Positions 8,316-17,785 are shown, numbered from the stretch's first letter. The stretch: 64,000 bases of DNA from Lentibacillus sp. CBA3610 (GCF_013373365.1 NZ_CP035925.1:3596001-3660000), one strand, 5' to 3'. The notes: generated from the sequence alone by a model not told the origin. Translations and numbers: made by a program.

Positions 8316-8939
8316 ATGAGAAGGATTTTTGTTGGCTTCTTAATTATATTTATATTAAGCGCATGTTCCCAAGGAAAAGATTTTGATACTACTGAAGAGG
8401 AAGATGATGAAATTATTGATACGGAGGATGTAGAGGTTCCTGGTGAAATATTCACATCTGAAAAGCAAAATTATGAAATTGACGAAGAAGAAATGAAATT
8501 AAGCATAAAAACATATCTGGACAGCCATAACGAACTAGATGAGGCTAGTTATCCATTTCAAGATGCTATGTATGAAGAGAAAGAATTAAATAAAAATGAA
8601 TTCGAAAAGTTAGCTAGAATTACCGAACTCACTAAAGAAAATGACGTGAATTTTTCTAACTATATCTCAAATAACACTTTGCCTGAAGGTTATCAAGGCG
8701 AGTCTGAAAGAATTAGCCAGTACATTACAGCCTACAATGCGCTTCTTTATGAGGTAGATGAAATGTTTAATAATCTGATGGATGACGCAAATAAAGGGGA
8801 AGTTCCGAAAATAAACATTAAATCAATAATGAGTAAAACTGACGTGGTGAATGGCAGAGAACAAAACAAAATAGAAGCATTCCTCGATAAGAAAAATATT
8901 AAGACAAAGGCGTTTGGACTGGGAGCTTCAGAAGAATAA
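8316..8939 (+). CDS. NDxxF motif lipoprotein
   Basis: A 207-residue lipoprotein. A short signal peptide ends in the lipobox LSAC (Cys17), followed by a strongly acidic linker rich in Asp/Glu/Thr. The folded part is helical and contains NDVNF near residue 110, matching the NDxxF motif used to name this Bacillaceae lipoprotein family. It would be anchored on the outer face of the cytoplasmic membrane. No enzymatic motif is seen and function is unknown. ATG 8316 has AGGAGAGGGG upstream. Two similar 16-base sequences (8168 and 8207, 39 bp apart) lie upstream and may be regulatory. Confidence 0.75.
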   Translation: MRRIFVGFLIIFILSACSQGKDFDTTEEEDDEIIDTEDVEVPGEIFTSEKQNYEIDEEEMKLSIKTYLDSHNELDEASYPFQDAMYEEKELNKNEFEKLARITELTKENDVNFSNYISNNTLPEGYQGESERISQYITAYNALLYEVDEMFNNLMDDANKGEVPKINIKSIMSKTDVVNGREQNKIEAFLDKKNIKTKAFGLGASEE

Positions 8940-9092
8940 GAATGAATTACTGGAATATCTAATTTTGTTCCAGAACAGGGCGTGAATCCGGAATAAAGGC
9001 AAAAAGAAAAGTGTCATATCTGGAATGAGCAGGATGTTTCGGTGCTTCATTAAGAACTCATATATGGTAATTGAAGGGAGCTGGTTTTCCCA

Positions 9093-10379
9093 GTGAAAAA
9101 AAGACCTGCAATCATTATTCAAAAACTTCATACTTATATCGATGAGGAAATTGATATAAAAGTAATTAACAGTGAGCCAAATGAGATGATTACGCTCAAA
9201 GCGAAAATGAGCGATGATAGTGAAAAAATCTTTGAATCGAAAGCAACTTTTAAAGCAAATAAAGATGGTTTCATTTCACTTTCCCACGTAAAACCAGTAG
9301 AGGGTTCGTACAATGAAATTGACAGTTCTGGATTATTTTGGTCCATGGAAGACTCACAATCGAGACATGGTGATTTTTTTGTCAAAGAAAATTCAAACTC
9401 GGTTACGGTGGATATTTATTTGGAAATATCAGGAGAAACGCTCGATACAGTTACAATAACTCGCCAATTTTATAATGAGGATATTAATAAAGAAGTCGTG
9501 AAATCGAATGAATTCACAGGGGTTTTGTATCATCCGGTGAAAGAAGTTTCATATCCGGGCATATTGCTTTTAGGTGGATCAGATGGCGGTTATTTGGATC
9601 CAGCCGCAGCACTGCTCGCTTCCTATGGATATACGGTATTGGCATTAGCTTATTTTGGTATGGAGAACGTTCCGGATAACTTGGAAAGTATTCCTTTAGA
9701 GTATTTTGAAAAGGCTACCCATTGGTTAAAAGAGCATCCTTCTGTAAATAAACAAGTATCACTTATCGGATTCTCAAGGGGAGGAGAACTAGCCCTCCTG
9801 TTAGGTGCTACTTATAATGACTATACATCTGTGATTGCAGTTTCTCCAAGCAGTTATGTCACATCAGGAATGAAGAATAGCATATTTGCGCCAATACCGT
9901 CCTGGACGTCGGGTGGGCAGGCTTTGCCTTATATGAAGTTTTCTTATCCACCATCTATGATTTTCTCTACGTTTCGCAACTGGATATTCAAGCGTCCGTC
10001 TTCTTTCTTAGCCATTTGGAATCGTACGATGAGGAAAGAAGAGAAAATTGAAAATGCACGGATTCGTGTAGAGAATATCAATGCTCCTGTTATGACAATA
10101 TCCGGAAGTGATGATCAACTGTGGCCATCTAAGAAATTTGTCAAAATGATGGAGAAGTCTTTATCGGATCATCTTTATCAGCATAAACATCTTTTTTACG
10201 AAGGTGCCGGTCATTTCCTGGCTTTTCCATATAGTTTTCCTTCGATTCCAAGTAACATTGTCATGCAGTTGACGGGTGGAATGGCGATGACTTTTGGTGG
10301 CTCAAAATCAGCAAATGCCCGGGCCACAACAGATTCATGGAAAAAAATAAAGGAATTCCTTAATACAGTCCATGCATGA
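9093..10379 (+). CDS. BAAT-family acyl-CoA thioesterase/acyltransferase-like hydrolase
   Basis: A 428-residue two-domain protein. The N-terminal ~130 residues form the immunoglobulin-like domain of acyl-CoA thioester hydrolases (FKANKDGFISL..GSY..GLFWSM). The C-terminal alpha/beta-hydrolase part has a nucleophile elbow (LIGFSRGGELAL), an acid motif (SGSDDQLWPS) and the catalytic His in GAGHFLAFPY. Animal relatives hydrolyse or conjugate acyl-CoA, usually with Cys as nucleophile; Ser appears here, as in many bacterial members. Substrate unknown. The start is GTG 9093, with GAAGGGAG upstream at slightly long spacing. It stands alone. Confidence 0.85.
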   Translation: MKKRPAIIIQKLHTYIDEEIDIKVINSEPNEMITLKAKMSDDSEKIFESKATFKANKDGFISLSHVKPVEGSYNEIDSSGLFWSMEDSQSRHGDFFVKENSNSVTVDIYLEISGETLDTVTITRQFYNEDINKEVVKSNEFTGVLYHPVKEVSYPGILLLGGSDGGYLDPAAALLASYGYTVLALAYFGMENVPDNLESIPLEYFEKATHWLKEHPSVNKQVSLIGFSRGGELALLLGATYNDYTSVIAVSPSSYVTSGMKNSIFAPIPSWTSGGQALPYMKFSYPPSMIFSTFRNWIFKRPSSFLAIWNRTMRKEEKIENARIRVENINAPVMTISGSDDQLWPSKKFVKMMEKSLSDHLYQHKHLFYEGAGHFLAFPYSFPSIPSNIVMQLTGGMAMTFGGSKSANARATTDSWKKIKEFLNTVHA

Positions 10380-10481
10380 GTAAAAGTTTGATTGCAAATA
10401 TCATACATTATTCTATTTTTATGTCGTTATGTGTTCTTCATCATGTTATGCTTGGAACAAAACGATGAAGGAGCAAGATGT

Positions 10482-11663
10482 ATGGAACGGGGTCAATGCG
10501 TCCGGTTAATCGTGGTGCTATTTATGATCGCTGTAATGGCGGCATGTACAAATGAACAGCCGGTACAGGCACCGGCACCGGACAACGAAACAGAGGAGCA
10601 GGAAACGTCGGAAACTGCAGGAGCAGAAGTGCAAGAGCCAGAAGTCGTTGAACAGGAAATTACGGTTTCTGCCATTGGTGATATGCTGATCCATGATACC
10701 GTTTATGAAGATGCACGGACAGCTGATGGTACGTATGATTTCAGACCAATGCTTGAGCGGGTCAAGCCCTTTTTAAATGATACGACAATCACGTTTGCCA
10801 ATCAGGAAACAATGCTCGGTGGTGAAGAGCTGGGCTTGTCAAGCTATCCGGCATTCAACAGTCCGTATGCCGTCGGGGATGCTTTGAAGGATACCGGTGT
10901 TAATGTTGTGTCACTTGCCAATAACCATACATTGGATCGTGGTGAAGATGCGATCATGAATGCAATTAACCATTGGGAAAATATTGACATGATGTACACA
11001 GGGGCCTATAAAAATGAGGCGGACAGCGAGAATATACGTGTTTATGATACGGATGAAGGCATTTCGATAGCATTTTTGGCGTTTACATATGGAACAAATG
11101 GCATTCCGGTCCCGGATGGCAAAGATCATCTGGTGAATTTAATTGATAGAGAGGTTATGGCTGAACGGATTCGAAAAGCAAAACAGCAGGCAGATGCCAT
11201 CGTCTTAAGTCTGCATTACGGGAATGAGTATGAGCGGATGCCAAGTGAGGAACAAAAGGATCTTGTCCAGTTTGCTGCAGATGAGGGCGTTGATGTTGTT
11301 TTGGGCCATCATCCGCATGTGCTGCAGCCGGTTGACTGGGTCCGAGGCCAAGGTGGACACGAGACGCTTGTTGCTTATTCACTGGGGAACTTTTTGTCCG
11401 GCCAGGATGAGTTTTACCGCCGGATCGGTGGTGTTTTTCAATTTGCCATTCAGAAAACGACTGAAGGTGACGAGGAAACGATAGAGGTTAAGGCACCGAA
11501 ATTCATGCCGACATTTGTTAAATTCGAAAATTGGGCGAACTATGAGGTGGCACCAATGTATCAGCTTACGGAAGATGAACTGGCAAATGCTGGGGAACAT
11601 TATCAGGAGATGAAGGAACACATGTCACAGTGGGTTCCGGAATTGGAATTTATCGAGGAGTAA
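10482..11663 (+). CDS. CapA-family lipoprotein (poly-gamma-glutamate/capsule biosynthesis-type metallophosphatase)
   Basis: A 393-residue lipoprotein: signal peptide, lipobox VMAAC, an acidic Pro/Glu linker, then a CapA (PGA_cap) domain. Visible metallophosphatase-like motifs are GDMLIHD, NQE, SLANNHTLDRG, LHYGNEYER, LGHHPHVLQP and YSLGNF. CapA/PgsA proteins take part in poly-gamma-glutamate capsule export or anchoring, but many stand-alone homologues have unknown substrates. No pgsB/pgsC genes are nearby, so capsule synthesis should not be assumed. ATG 10482 with AAGGAG nine bases upstream is chosen over a TTG 90 bases earlier, because it places the signal peptide correctly. Confidence 0.88.
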   Translation: MERGQCVRLIVVLFMIAVMAACTNEQPVQAPAPDNETEEQETSETAGAEVQEPEVVEQEITVSAIGDMLIHDTVYEDARTADGTYDFRPMLERVKPFLNDTTITFANQETMLGGEELGLSSYPAFNSPYAVGDALKDTGVNVVSLANNHTLDRGEDAIMNAINHWENIDMMYTGAYKNEADSENIRVYDTDEGISIAFLAFTYGTNGIPVPDGKDHLVNLIDREVMAERIRKAKQQADAIVLSLHYGNEYERMPSEEQKDLVQFAADEGVDVVLGHHPHVLQPVDWVRGQGGHETLVAYSLGNFLSGQDEFYRRIGGVFQFAIQKTTEGDEETIEVKAPKFMPTFVKFENWANYEVAPMYQLTEDELANAGEHYQEMKEHMSQWVPELEFIEE

Positions 11664-11665
11664 CC

Positions 11666-11692
11666 GGGACAACGGGACAGACCCCGTGTCCC
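11666..11692. terminator. GC-rich hairpin between convergent genes
   Basis: GGGACAACGGG (11666-11676) pairs with CCCCGTGTCCC (11682-11692). It lies between the capA-like and the minus-strand DUF1129 gene, so it could stop transcription from either side. It is of the same GGGACA/TGTCCC type as the 2185-2242 hairpin. Confidence 0.5.
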
Positions 11693-11720
11693 ACTGCAAG
11701 CGGAACAGGACGGTTAATTT

Positions 11721-12413
11721 TTAGCTGATTAGCCGCATCTTTTTGTTCATGACAAACGAAATAATGTAAAGAACAGCCCCGAATAATATAAAAACCGGGA
11801 ACGAAATGTGAAAGACAGAACCAAAATCAGGCATGAATCTTAGTACAATCAATGTCAGACTGATGAAAAGCGTGCATAATAACCACAACTGGAGAAATTC
11901 CACCCATTTTTTGGGCTGCTTTTCTTTGAATGTTGAGCTTTTGATCCATTTAGAAAGGATGAATAGAAACAGCCCCAGCAATAGTAAATCGATAAGTACG
12001 ATCAAAGTTCCGGATACAACAGGAAATGAAATATTCCCGCTGCCGAGGTCGAAAAAATAATACAAGGCAAAACCAACGATTCCGGCCGTTAAACCAACAA
12101 TACTAATGAGCCTCATCATGATAAATAATATAAATGGAAGGCGGTTTGTCTTTTTCTCTGACGGGATTTCCTCGATAATATCTTGGCAGTATGTTTTTGG
12201 ATCCTCCCCAAACACGTCCCTGGCCGTTTTGCCTTCAGCTTGTGCCTGCAGTAGATGCTCCAGCATTTCCAGCAGGACTTCTTCAGTATAGCGTTCGGAT
12301 TTGTTTAAATTCATTCGGATATACACGAGCATATCACCGTAGTATTTCTCATTCTCTTCGGTTAATTGTTCCCGCTTTTCATTGTTAAGCTGAATGAGGT
12401 CTTTTGTGTTCAT
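11721..12413 (-). CDS. DUF1129 membrane protein paired with PadR regulator
   Basis: A 230-residue protein with a soluble helical N-terminal part (residues 1-95, rich in Glu/Lys, YTEEVLLEMLEHLLQAQAEGKTARDVFG) and four hydrophobic helices (about residues 96-118, 127-155, 170-190 and 195-220). The N-terminal helical domain resembles the accessory domain found in proteins encoded next to PadR regulators. Its ATG overlaps the PadR stop by four bases, so expression is coupled. Such pairs are frequent in Firmicutes; the membrane partner may sense envelope stress, but this is not established. Confidence 0.75.
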   Translation of the reverse strand: MNTKDLIQLNNEKREQLTEENEKYYGDMLVYIRMNLNKSERYTEEVLLEMLEHLLQAQAEGKTARDVFGEDPKTYCQDIIEEIPSEKKTNRLPFILFIMMRLISIVGLTAGIVGFALYYFFDLGSGNISFPVVSGTLIVLIDLLLLGLFLFILSKWIKSSTFKEKQPKKWVEFLQLWLLCTLFISLTLIVLRFMPDFGSVFHISFPVFILFGAVLYIISFVMNKKMRLIS

Positions 12414-12745
12414 CTTATTTTGCCCCCTTTGCCGATGATGTTATCCACCGGCTGCTTGATCGTTGTCCAATGATGGATAAATTGCTCTAATGCCTCGTGC
12501 CCTTCATTGGTTAAATAATAATATTTCCGCTTCGGTCCGGAATCAGATTGTTTCATTTCACCCTGGATTAAATTTTCTTTTTGCAGCCGCAACAAAATCG
12601 GATAGATGGACCCTTCGCTGACATTAGCCAGTCCGAATTCCTGCAGTTTTACAGAAAGTTCATAGCCGTATGTCGGTTGCTGCTGGATGATGGATAGAAT
12701 ACAGCCTTCCAGAATACCTTTTAATAATTGACTTCTCAGAGACAT
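12410..12745 (-). CDS. PadR-family transcriptional regulator
   Basis: A 111-residue winged-helix protein of the short PadR (PadR-s1) type: LLKGILEGCILSIIQQQPTYGYEL for helices 1-2, SEGSIYPILLRLQKENLI for the recognition helix and KRKYYYLTNEGHEALEQF for the wing. PadR proteins are dimeric repressors that usually act on their own operon. The gene is first in a two-gene operon with the DUF1129 gene, and a long palindrome lies 44 bases upstream of the start. The ligand is unknown. Confidence 0.9.
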   Translation of the reverse strand: MSLRSQLLKGILEGCILSIIQQQPTYGYELSVKLQEFGLANVSEGSIYPILLRLQKENLIQGEMKQSDSGPKRKYYYLTNEGHEALEQFIHHWTTIKQPVDNIIGKGGKIR

Positions 12746-12788
12746 GCTTTTAACCTGCCTTGTGATACAAGATACTGGGCCTTTAAAT

Positions 12789-12813
12789 AACTATCTTGCA
12801 TTGCAAAATAGTT
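12789..12813. promoter_or_regulatory. 25-bp near-perfect palindrome, probable PadR operator
   Basis: The arms AACTATCTTGCA and TGCAAAATAGTT are complementary except for one central pair of positions and meet at a single base. The position just upstream of padR and the repressor's dimeric nature make autoregulation the simplest reading. Binding is inferred. Confidence 0.6.
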
Positions 12814-12894
12814 ATAATAAAAGTGTATAAAATTTTCAAGTGAATTTCTTATGATTCTTATGAATGATGGAACGGAAGGGAGCTTTTTAATAAA

Positions 12895-13708
12895 TTGGAA
12901 TGGAAAAATATATCTGGCTTGTAATTGGGAGCAAGCAGATAGGATCCCGGAGTGAGCGGGGGAACGATTGCAGTTCTGCTCGGAATCTATGAGCGGTTGA
13001 TTGCAGCCATCAATGGGCTTATGAGTAAGGATTGGAAAAAACAATTAGGCTTTTTGATTCCGCTGGGCATTGGAATTTTAACGGCTATATTTTTACTGGC
13101 AAATGTGATTGATTGGCTGTTTGAGAATTATCCTGGACCGACAAAATTTTTCTTTTTGGGGCTGATTTTAGGTGTGCTGCCCTATTTGTTCCATAAAGCT
13201 GATGCCAAAAATAAATTTAAGGCTAACCATATTGTGGTATTATTAATAGGCGCTGTACTTTGTGGGTTCCATGGCATTTCTGCAGGCCAGTGAGGGACCC
13301 GCTATTGAAAATTTGACGACTTCTACTTATATTCTTCTATTTTTTTCCGGATTCATTGCCAGCAGTGCACTGGTTCTGCCAGGTATCAGCGGCTCACTAA
13401 TGCTTATGATTATGGGTGTGTTCACAACGGTCATCAGCGCAGTCAGTAATCTGCAGCTTGATATTATTGCCGTCGTCGGTGTTGGAATCGTTCTCGGTAT
13501 TGTTTTCATGAGTAAAATTGTTAACTTCTTTTTAAATAACTATTATACCGGAACATTTGCCGTTATTATCGGCATGGTGATCGGTTCTGTTTTCGTTGTC
13601 TTTCCGGGCTGGCCGGCAGAGGGATTGCTGGTGTTAGTGAGCATTGTGACGTTTGCATCGGGGCTGGCTGCAGCTTATTTGCTTGGAAAGGTTGAATATG
13701 AATCGTAA
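12895..13708 (+). pseudogene. DUF368 (PopT-type) membrane protein, frameshifted
   Basis: The conceptual product has a conserved start (LEWKNI from TTG 12895) and the motif PGVSGGTIAVLLGIYERLIAAI. It continues through hydrophobic helices, a second VLPGISGSLMLMIMG repeat and a final helix ending AAAYLLGKVEYES. DUF368 proteins are membrane transporters, some shown to return undecaprenyl phosphate to the inner leaflet (PopT). The frame is broken at least three times. The first codons need small indels around 12915-12945. A single extra T near 13259-13262 separates open frames 12952-13293 and 13262-13708. Either the gene is dead or the sequence carries errors; the breaks are single-base events. 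Confidence 0.8.
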
Positions 13709-13777
13709 GCTAACTAAAAGACATGCGGTTACAAAACAGGTACAATGCAGATAGACATATTAAGGGGGGTTTTTGAA

Positions 13778-14098
13778 ATGAAACATATCGATACAGAAGA
13801 ACAATTCAACGACATCATTCAGTCGGACGAACCGGTTATCGTGAAGTTTTTCGCTGATTGGTGTCCTGACTGCAAACGCATGGATATGTTCATCGGGGAT
13901 GTCATGGATGAATTCAATAACTATGACTGGTATGAAATCAATAGCGATGAAGTCAAAGGTATGGCTGAAAAATATGAAGTGATGGGCATTCCGAGCATTT
14001 TGATTTTTAAAGATGGGGAAAAGCTTGCCCATCAGCACAGCGCTGATACGAAAACACCGGAATCGGTCAGCGAGTTTTTGCATCAGCAATTGGCTTAA
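13778..14098 (+). CDS. Thioredoxin family protein (YtpP-like)
   Basis: A 106-residue single-domain thioredoxin fold protein with the active site FADWCPDC (Cys29, Cys32) and the cis-proline loop MGIPSILIF. The WCPDC variant differs from classic WCGPC thioredoxins and resembles Bacillus YtpP. It is cytosolic, with no signal peptide. It probably reduces disulfides or low-molecular-weight-thiol mixed disulfides; substrates unknown. ATG 13778 follows AAGGGGGG. It ends with a clear terminator. Confidence 0.88.
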   Translation: MKHIDTEEQFNDIIQSDEPVIVKFFADWCPDCKRMDMFIGDVMDEFNNYDWYEINSDEVKGMAEKYEVMGIPSILIFKDGEKLAHQHSADTKTPESVSEFLHQQLA

Positions 14099-14103
14099 GT
14101 ATC

Positions 14104-14136
14104 AATCACCCTTGATTCGAGGGTGATTATTTTTTT
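14104..14136 (+). terminator. Rho-independent terminator of thioredoxin gene
   Basis: AATCACCCT (14104-14112) and AGGGTGATT (14120-14128) form a perfect 9-bp stem with a 7-base loop, followed by ATTTTTTT. It begins six bases after the stop. Confidence 0.9.
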
Positions 14137-14177
14137 GTCTTTAAGGGAAATAAGGATGCCATAAGGGGATATGCATA

Positions 14178-14459
14178 ATGGGAAAAATATTTTCACAGTT
14201 TGTTCAGCCGTATGGCATGATTGGTAAGCTGGTTGGCTGGTTTATCAGGCATTTCAGAGGTTAAACAAACGTTTGATCAATGGGCAGATAAGACTGATAG
14301 AGGGGACTGCAGAGGAACGGCCGGTTTTGCAGTAAAAGATTGATAAGGTGCTTGCGATCAATAATGTGACAATTGACCGCATTGCTGACACGCTGGGTTT
14401 AACGATATCGTGTTTTTTATCAAACCAACATACAGTATGTGCGCTGGGAATAAAGTAAG
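14178..14459 (+). pseudogene. Decayed remnant, possibly a class I SAM methyltransferase
   Basis: The start (MGKIFSQFVQPYGMIGKLVGWF) resembles the N-terminus of small SAM-dependent methyltransferases. A later stretch, DKVLAINNVTI, resembles the family's FDKVFAINSVYFW region. Stops occur in every frame and most of the central domain is missing, so this is a remnant. The assignment rests on two short similarities judged by eye and is tentative. Confidence 0.35.
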
Positions 14460-14480
14460 CTGATCACCCGTGTCGGATGA

Positions 14481-16551
14481 TCAGCTTATTTTCATCAGCC
14501 GTAACGCATTGAGCGTCACCAGCAATGTCGCTCCCATATCAGCAAAAATGGCAATCCAGAGTGTCAACCAGCCGGGGATGACGAGCAAAAGGGCGAGGGC
14601 TTTAATGCCGATTGCAAAGCTGATATTTTGCTTGATAATGCCCAGTGCTTTACGGCTCAGCTTGACAGTGTACGGCAGTTTATTCAAATCGTCCCCCATT
14701 AAGGCAACATCGGCTGTCTCCAGTGCGCTGTCTGTGCCGGCTGAACCCATGGCAATACCAACTTTTGATGCTGCCAGTGCCGGGGTGTCATTGATGCCGT
14801 CACCGATCATGGCTATATTGCCGTGCTCCTGCGCTTTGATGAATTGCAGTTTATCTTCGGGTAAAAGACCTGCTTTAACATCGGTTAGCGCCAAGTCATC
14901 TTTTAATGCTTTTGCTGTCTGTTCATGGTCGCCGGTAAGCATGAATGTCTGCCTGATACCGAGATCATGCAATTTTTGGACGACACTTCTGCTTTCGGTA
15001 CGTGGTTCATCGCGCAGTGCAATGGCCAGAAGCAACTCATCTTCTGTCCCGCATAACATAACCGTTTTGCCGGCTTCCTGGTATTGCGTGATTCGACTGT
15101 CCGGTGTGTTTTTGAAGTAATCCGGTGATCCGGCGTAAACAGTCACACCATCGATTTCACCACGGATGCCTTTTCCGTGAACCGTGGTGAAGGACTGTAC
15201 GTTGGCTGCTTGAATAGCCGGTTGCTCATTGTTCATGTAGTCTACAATCGCTTTGGCCAGCGGGTGGTTTGATTTGACTTCCAATCCTTTCAGGTAACGG
15301 AGTGCCTTATTGCGTTCGTCTGTGAAAAAGTGGATGTCCGTAACCTTAGGTGTGCCGTTAGTCAGTGTCCCTGTTTTGTCAAAAGCAATTTTCCTGATTT
15401 CCCCAATTTGTTCAAGGTGAATGCCGCCTTTAATCAATACGCCATTGCGTGCGGCATTGCCAATTGCCGTTACGATGGCGACCGGGGTTGATACAACAAG
15501 TGCGCATGGACAGCCGACAACGAGTACTGCAAGCCCCTGATAAATCCATGTGCCCCATGCACCGCCAAAGAGGGGTGGAACGATTGCGACTAAAAAGGCA
15601 ATGATTATAATGGCCGGTGTGTAATAGGCGGCAAACCGGTCAACGAATGCTTGAGCCGGTGCCCGTTCCTCTTGCGCTTCTTCAACCATATGAATGATTT
15701 TAGCGATGGTTGTGTCTTCTGCTTTTTTGGTTACTTCGATTTCAAGGAATCCGTCCTGATTAATGGTGCCTGCGAATACGTCATCGTTTGCTGTTTTCTC
15801 GGCAGGTATTGATTCACCAGTAATGGATGCCTGATTAATAGATGAGAATCCATCTAAAATCGTACCATCCATGGCGATCTGTTGACCTGGTTTGACAAGC
15901 ATGACGTCTCCAACAGCAACATCTTCAACGGTTATTGTTTGTTCCTCGCCGTTTCGCCTAATTCGTGCTTCCTCAGGTGAAATGCTCATTAAGGAATGGA
16001 TGGATGAGCGTGCTTTGTCCATCGAATAGGATTCCAACGCTTCACTAATGGCAAATAAAATGACGACTACAGCGGCTTCACGCCATTCACCGATGATGGC
16101 AGCTCCGATAACGGCAATCGTCATCAGTGTTTTCATATCGAAGCGGAATTTTGTCAGATTGATCAGGCCGGCTTTAAAAAGGCTTAAGCCGCCAACCCAG
16201 TGCTCCCAGTCCATAGAGCACATTCGGCAGGTAATGAGAAGTGCCGAATGTGGCATTAGCGATGAAACCAAAAACAATTAGTAACGAAGCGAGCAGGACT
16301 TTATCATGCCGCACCCAGAATGGTTCTTTTTCAGGTTCCGTATTTTCTCGGATGACTTTAATATTTTCAAATGATCCGGCTTTTTCAATATCAGCAATTG
16401 ACGTTTCACCGACAACATCAATTTTTGACGTGGCGAAATGGACGTTTGCATCCTTCACGCCATCGATTTCTTTCACATTGTTTTCAAAGGTCTGGGCACA
16501 ATTGGCACATGATATCCCGTTAAGCCGGTATGTTTGTTGCTCAGCCGACAT
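14481..16551 (-). pseudogene. cadA: Heavy-metal P1B-type ATPase CadA, one frameshift
   Basis: The N-terminal piece (16551 to 16174) holds one HMA metal-binding domain with GISCANCAQ (Cys15, Cys18) and the first membrane helices. The second piece (to 14481) carries the rest: the TGES phosphatase motif, the membrane metal site [13 protein letters not shown], the phosphorylation motif FDKTGTLT, the HP locus (NHPLAKAI) and [11 protein letters not shown]. Together they make a full-length Cd2+/Zn2+/Pb2+ efflux pump. Frames join near 16195-16205, where one base must be gained or lost. The gene starts 10 bases inside the end of cadC. The single lesion in an otherwise fully conserved sequence suggests a sequencing error or very recent inactivation. 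Confidence 0.88.
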
Positions 16552-16909
16552 AGGCGCTCTCCTCCTCTCTATGAAGGAAGCCTTGTTTGATTACTTGTTT
16601 CATATGAGCATCCGACAATGAATAGTAGGCAAGTTTTCCCTCTTTGCGGAACGTGGCAATACCGGCCTTGTGCAGTTTCCGCAAGTGGTGGGATGTTGTG
16701 GCAGTTGTTGCGCCGATAATATTGGCAAGGTCACAGACGCATAGTTCCTTTTCGATTAACAATGCGTACGCTATCTGCAGTCTGTTCCGGTCTGCCAAGA
16801 GCTTATATAAGCTTATCACTTTATCAGTAGGCTGGTTATTGAGTTCCTGTTTAACATGATTGACCTTATCTTCGTTGATACAGGTTACATCACAAACGTC
16901 ATTTGGCAT
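16541..16909 (-). CDS. cadC: CadC, ArsR/SmtB-family metal-responsive repressor
   Basis: A 122-residue winged-helix repressor. Metal site 1 of S. aureus pI258 CadC (Cys7, Cys11, Cys58, Cys60) is matched here by Cys6, Cys10, Cys57 and Cys59 (DVCDVTC and KELCVCD). The DNA-reading helix is ATTATTSHHLRKLHKAGI. Cd, Pb or Zn binding should release it from DNA and allow cadCA transcription. The gene overlaps cadA by 11 bases and has a long perfect inverted repeat just upstream of its start. Confidence 0.93.
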   Translation of the reverse strand: MPNDVCDVTCINEDKVNHVKQELNNQPTDKVISLYKLLADRNRLQIAYALLIEKELCVCDLANIIGATTATTSHHLRKLHKAGIATFRKEGKLAYYSLSDAHMKQVIKQGFLHREEESAYVG

Positions 16910-16920
16910 GGTTTACACCT

Positions 16921-16969
16921 CATTCAAATGAATATTTGATTATATTATATTCAAATATTCATTTGAATG
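16921..16969. promoter_or_regulatory. CadC operator, 19-bp perfect inverted repeat
   Basis: Arm 16921-16939 (CATTCAAATGAATATTTGA) is the exact reverse complement of 16951-16969 around an 11-base AT spacer. TCAAATA-type half sites are typical for CadC. It lies 11 bases upstream of the cadC ATG, where it would cover the start of transcription. Confidence 0.8.
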
Positions 16970-17158
16970 TCAAAAGAAAAAGCTGGCATTTCCCTCATTT
17001 TTGCTGAGTGTAAATGCCGGGATGGGGACGGGACGAAGATAGTATTTGGTGTGAAGTCAAGTAACGGCATGAGTTGGGTATTTCCCGCACAAGTCAGGTT
17101 GCTCTTACACGTGACCAGGTTCCGCATAATTTGGACTTGTTCCTGCCTAATTCAACGT

Positions 17159-17785
17159 TTATTCAATCGAAAAATGTAATTGATCAGAAAGTTTTAATTC
17201 TGCATTTTCCAGCCGGGCCTTCTGACTTGCCATATTCAATTGATAAATGGAGGCGAACTTCTCAGGATCTGTAACGACCATTGAAACTGAATCTATCGCC
17301 TTGTCATTAATCAGTTTGGAATCCTGCGGGGTATTTTTCCCCTCACCCCATTCAATCAAGAAGGGCAGTACTTCCCCTTTTATTTCAGGGAAAAGCATCC
17401 GCCATTCCAAAAGGCTGCTGTCCGGACGTTTCCGGCTGCCGGGTACAGGGCCGGTGAATGGTATGTTAAGTTCCTGGAGATTTTTAATATTATCATCCAT
17501 ATGATTTGTTCTGAGTGCAATTTGAATAGGACCTTCATGACCTTCCGCCAGTTCACGGAAGAGCAGGTGAATGAGCGGGTTACTCGATCTGGCTGCAGTT
17601 GTTTCATCAAAAATGCCAATCCACTCGATATAGCAGTCATTGCGGAAGAAGGCAAGGTAATTGTTTGTACCCCAGCTGGCGTGCTGACCGCCTTTTGTAA
17701 CGGCAACACCATGTTCCTGTCCAAAGTCGTTTGCTGCTTTTTCGGGATTTTTAGCGGCGATGACAATATGGTCGATAGAAAGCAT
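17159..17785 (-). CDS. VOC superfamily (glyoxalase-like domain) protein
   Basis: A 208-residue protein of the long glyoxalase-like type. MLSIDHIVIAAKNPEKAANDF opens the first beta-alpha-beta module with its metal-ligand His6, NYLAFF and YIEWIGIF follow, and a second module near residue 165 reads DSVSMVVTDPEKFA. VOC proteins include lyases, dioxygenases and drug-binding proteins; the substrate here is unknown. ATG 17785 follows AGGAGGGG. It is divergent from the two-component operon downstream. Confidence 0.8.
   Translation of the reverse strand: MLSIDHIVIAAKNPEKAANDFGQEHGVAVTKGGQHASWGTNNYLAFFRNDCYIEWIGIFDETTAARSSNPLIHLLFRELAEGHEGPIQIALRTNHMDDNIKNLQELNIPFTGPVPGSRKRPDSSLLEWRMLFPEIKGEVLPFLIEWGEGKNTPQDSKLINDKAIDSVSMVVTDPEKFASIYQLNMASQKARLENAELKLSDQLHFSIE

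Noticed and set aside
14470-15120. 216-residue plus-strand open frame
   Set aside because: Antisense shadow of the conserved cadA ATPase; Ser/Ala-rich chance translation.
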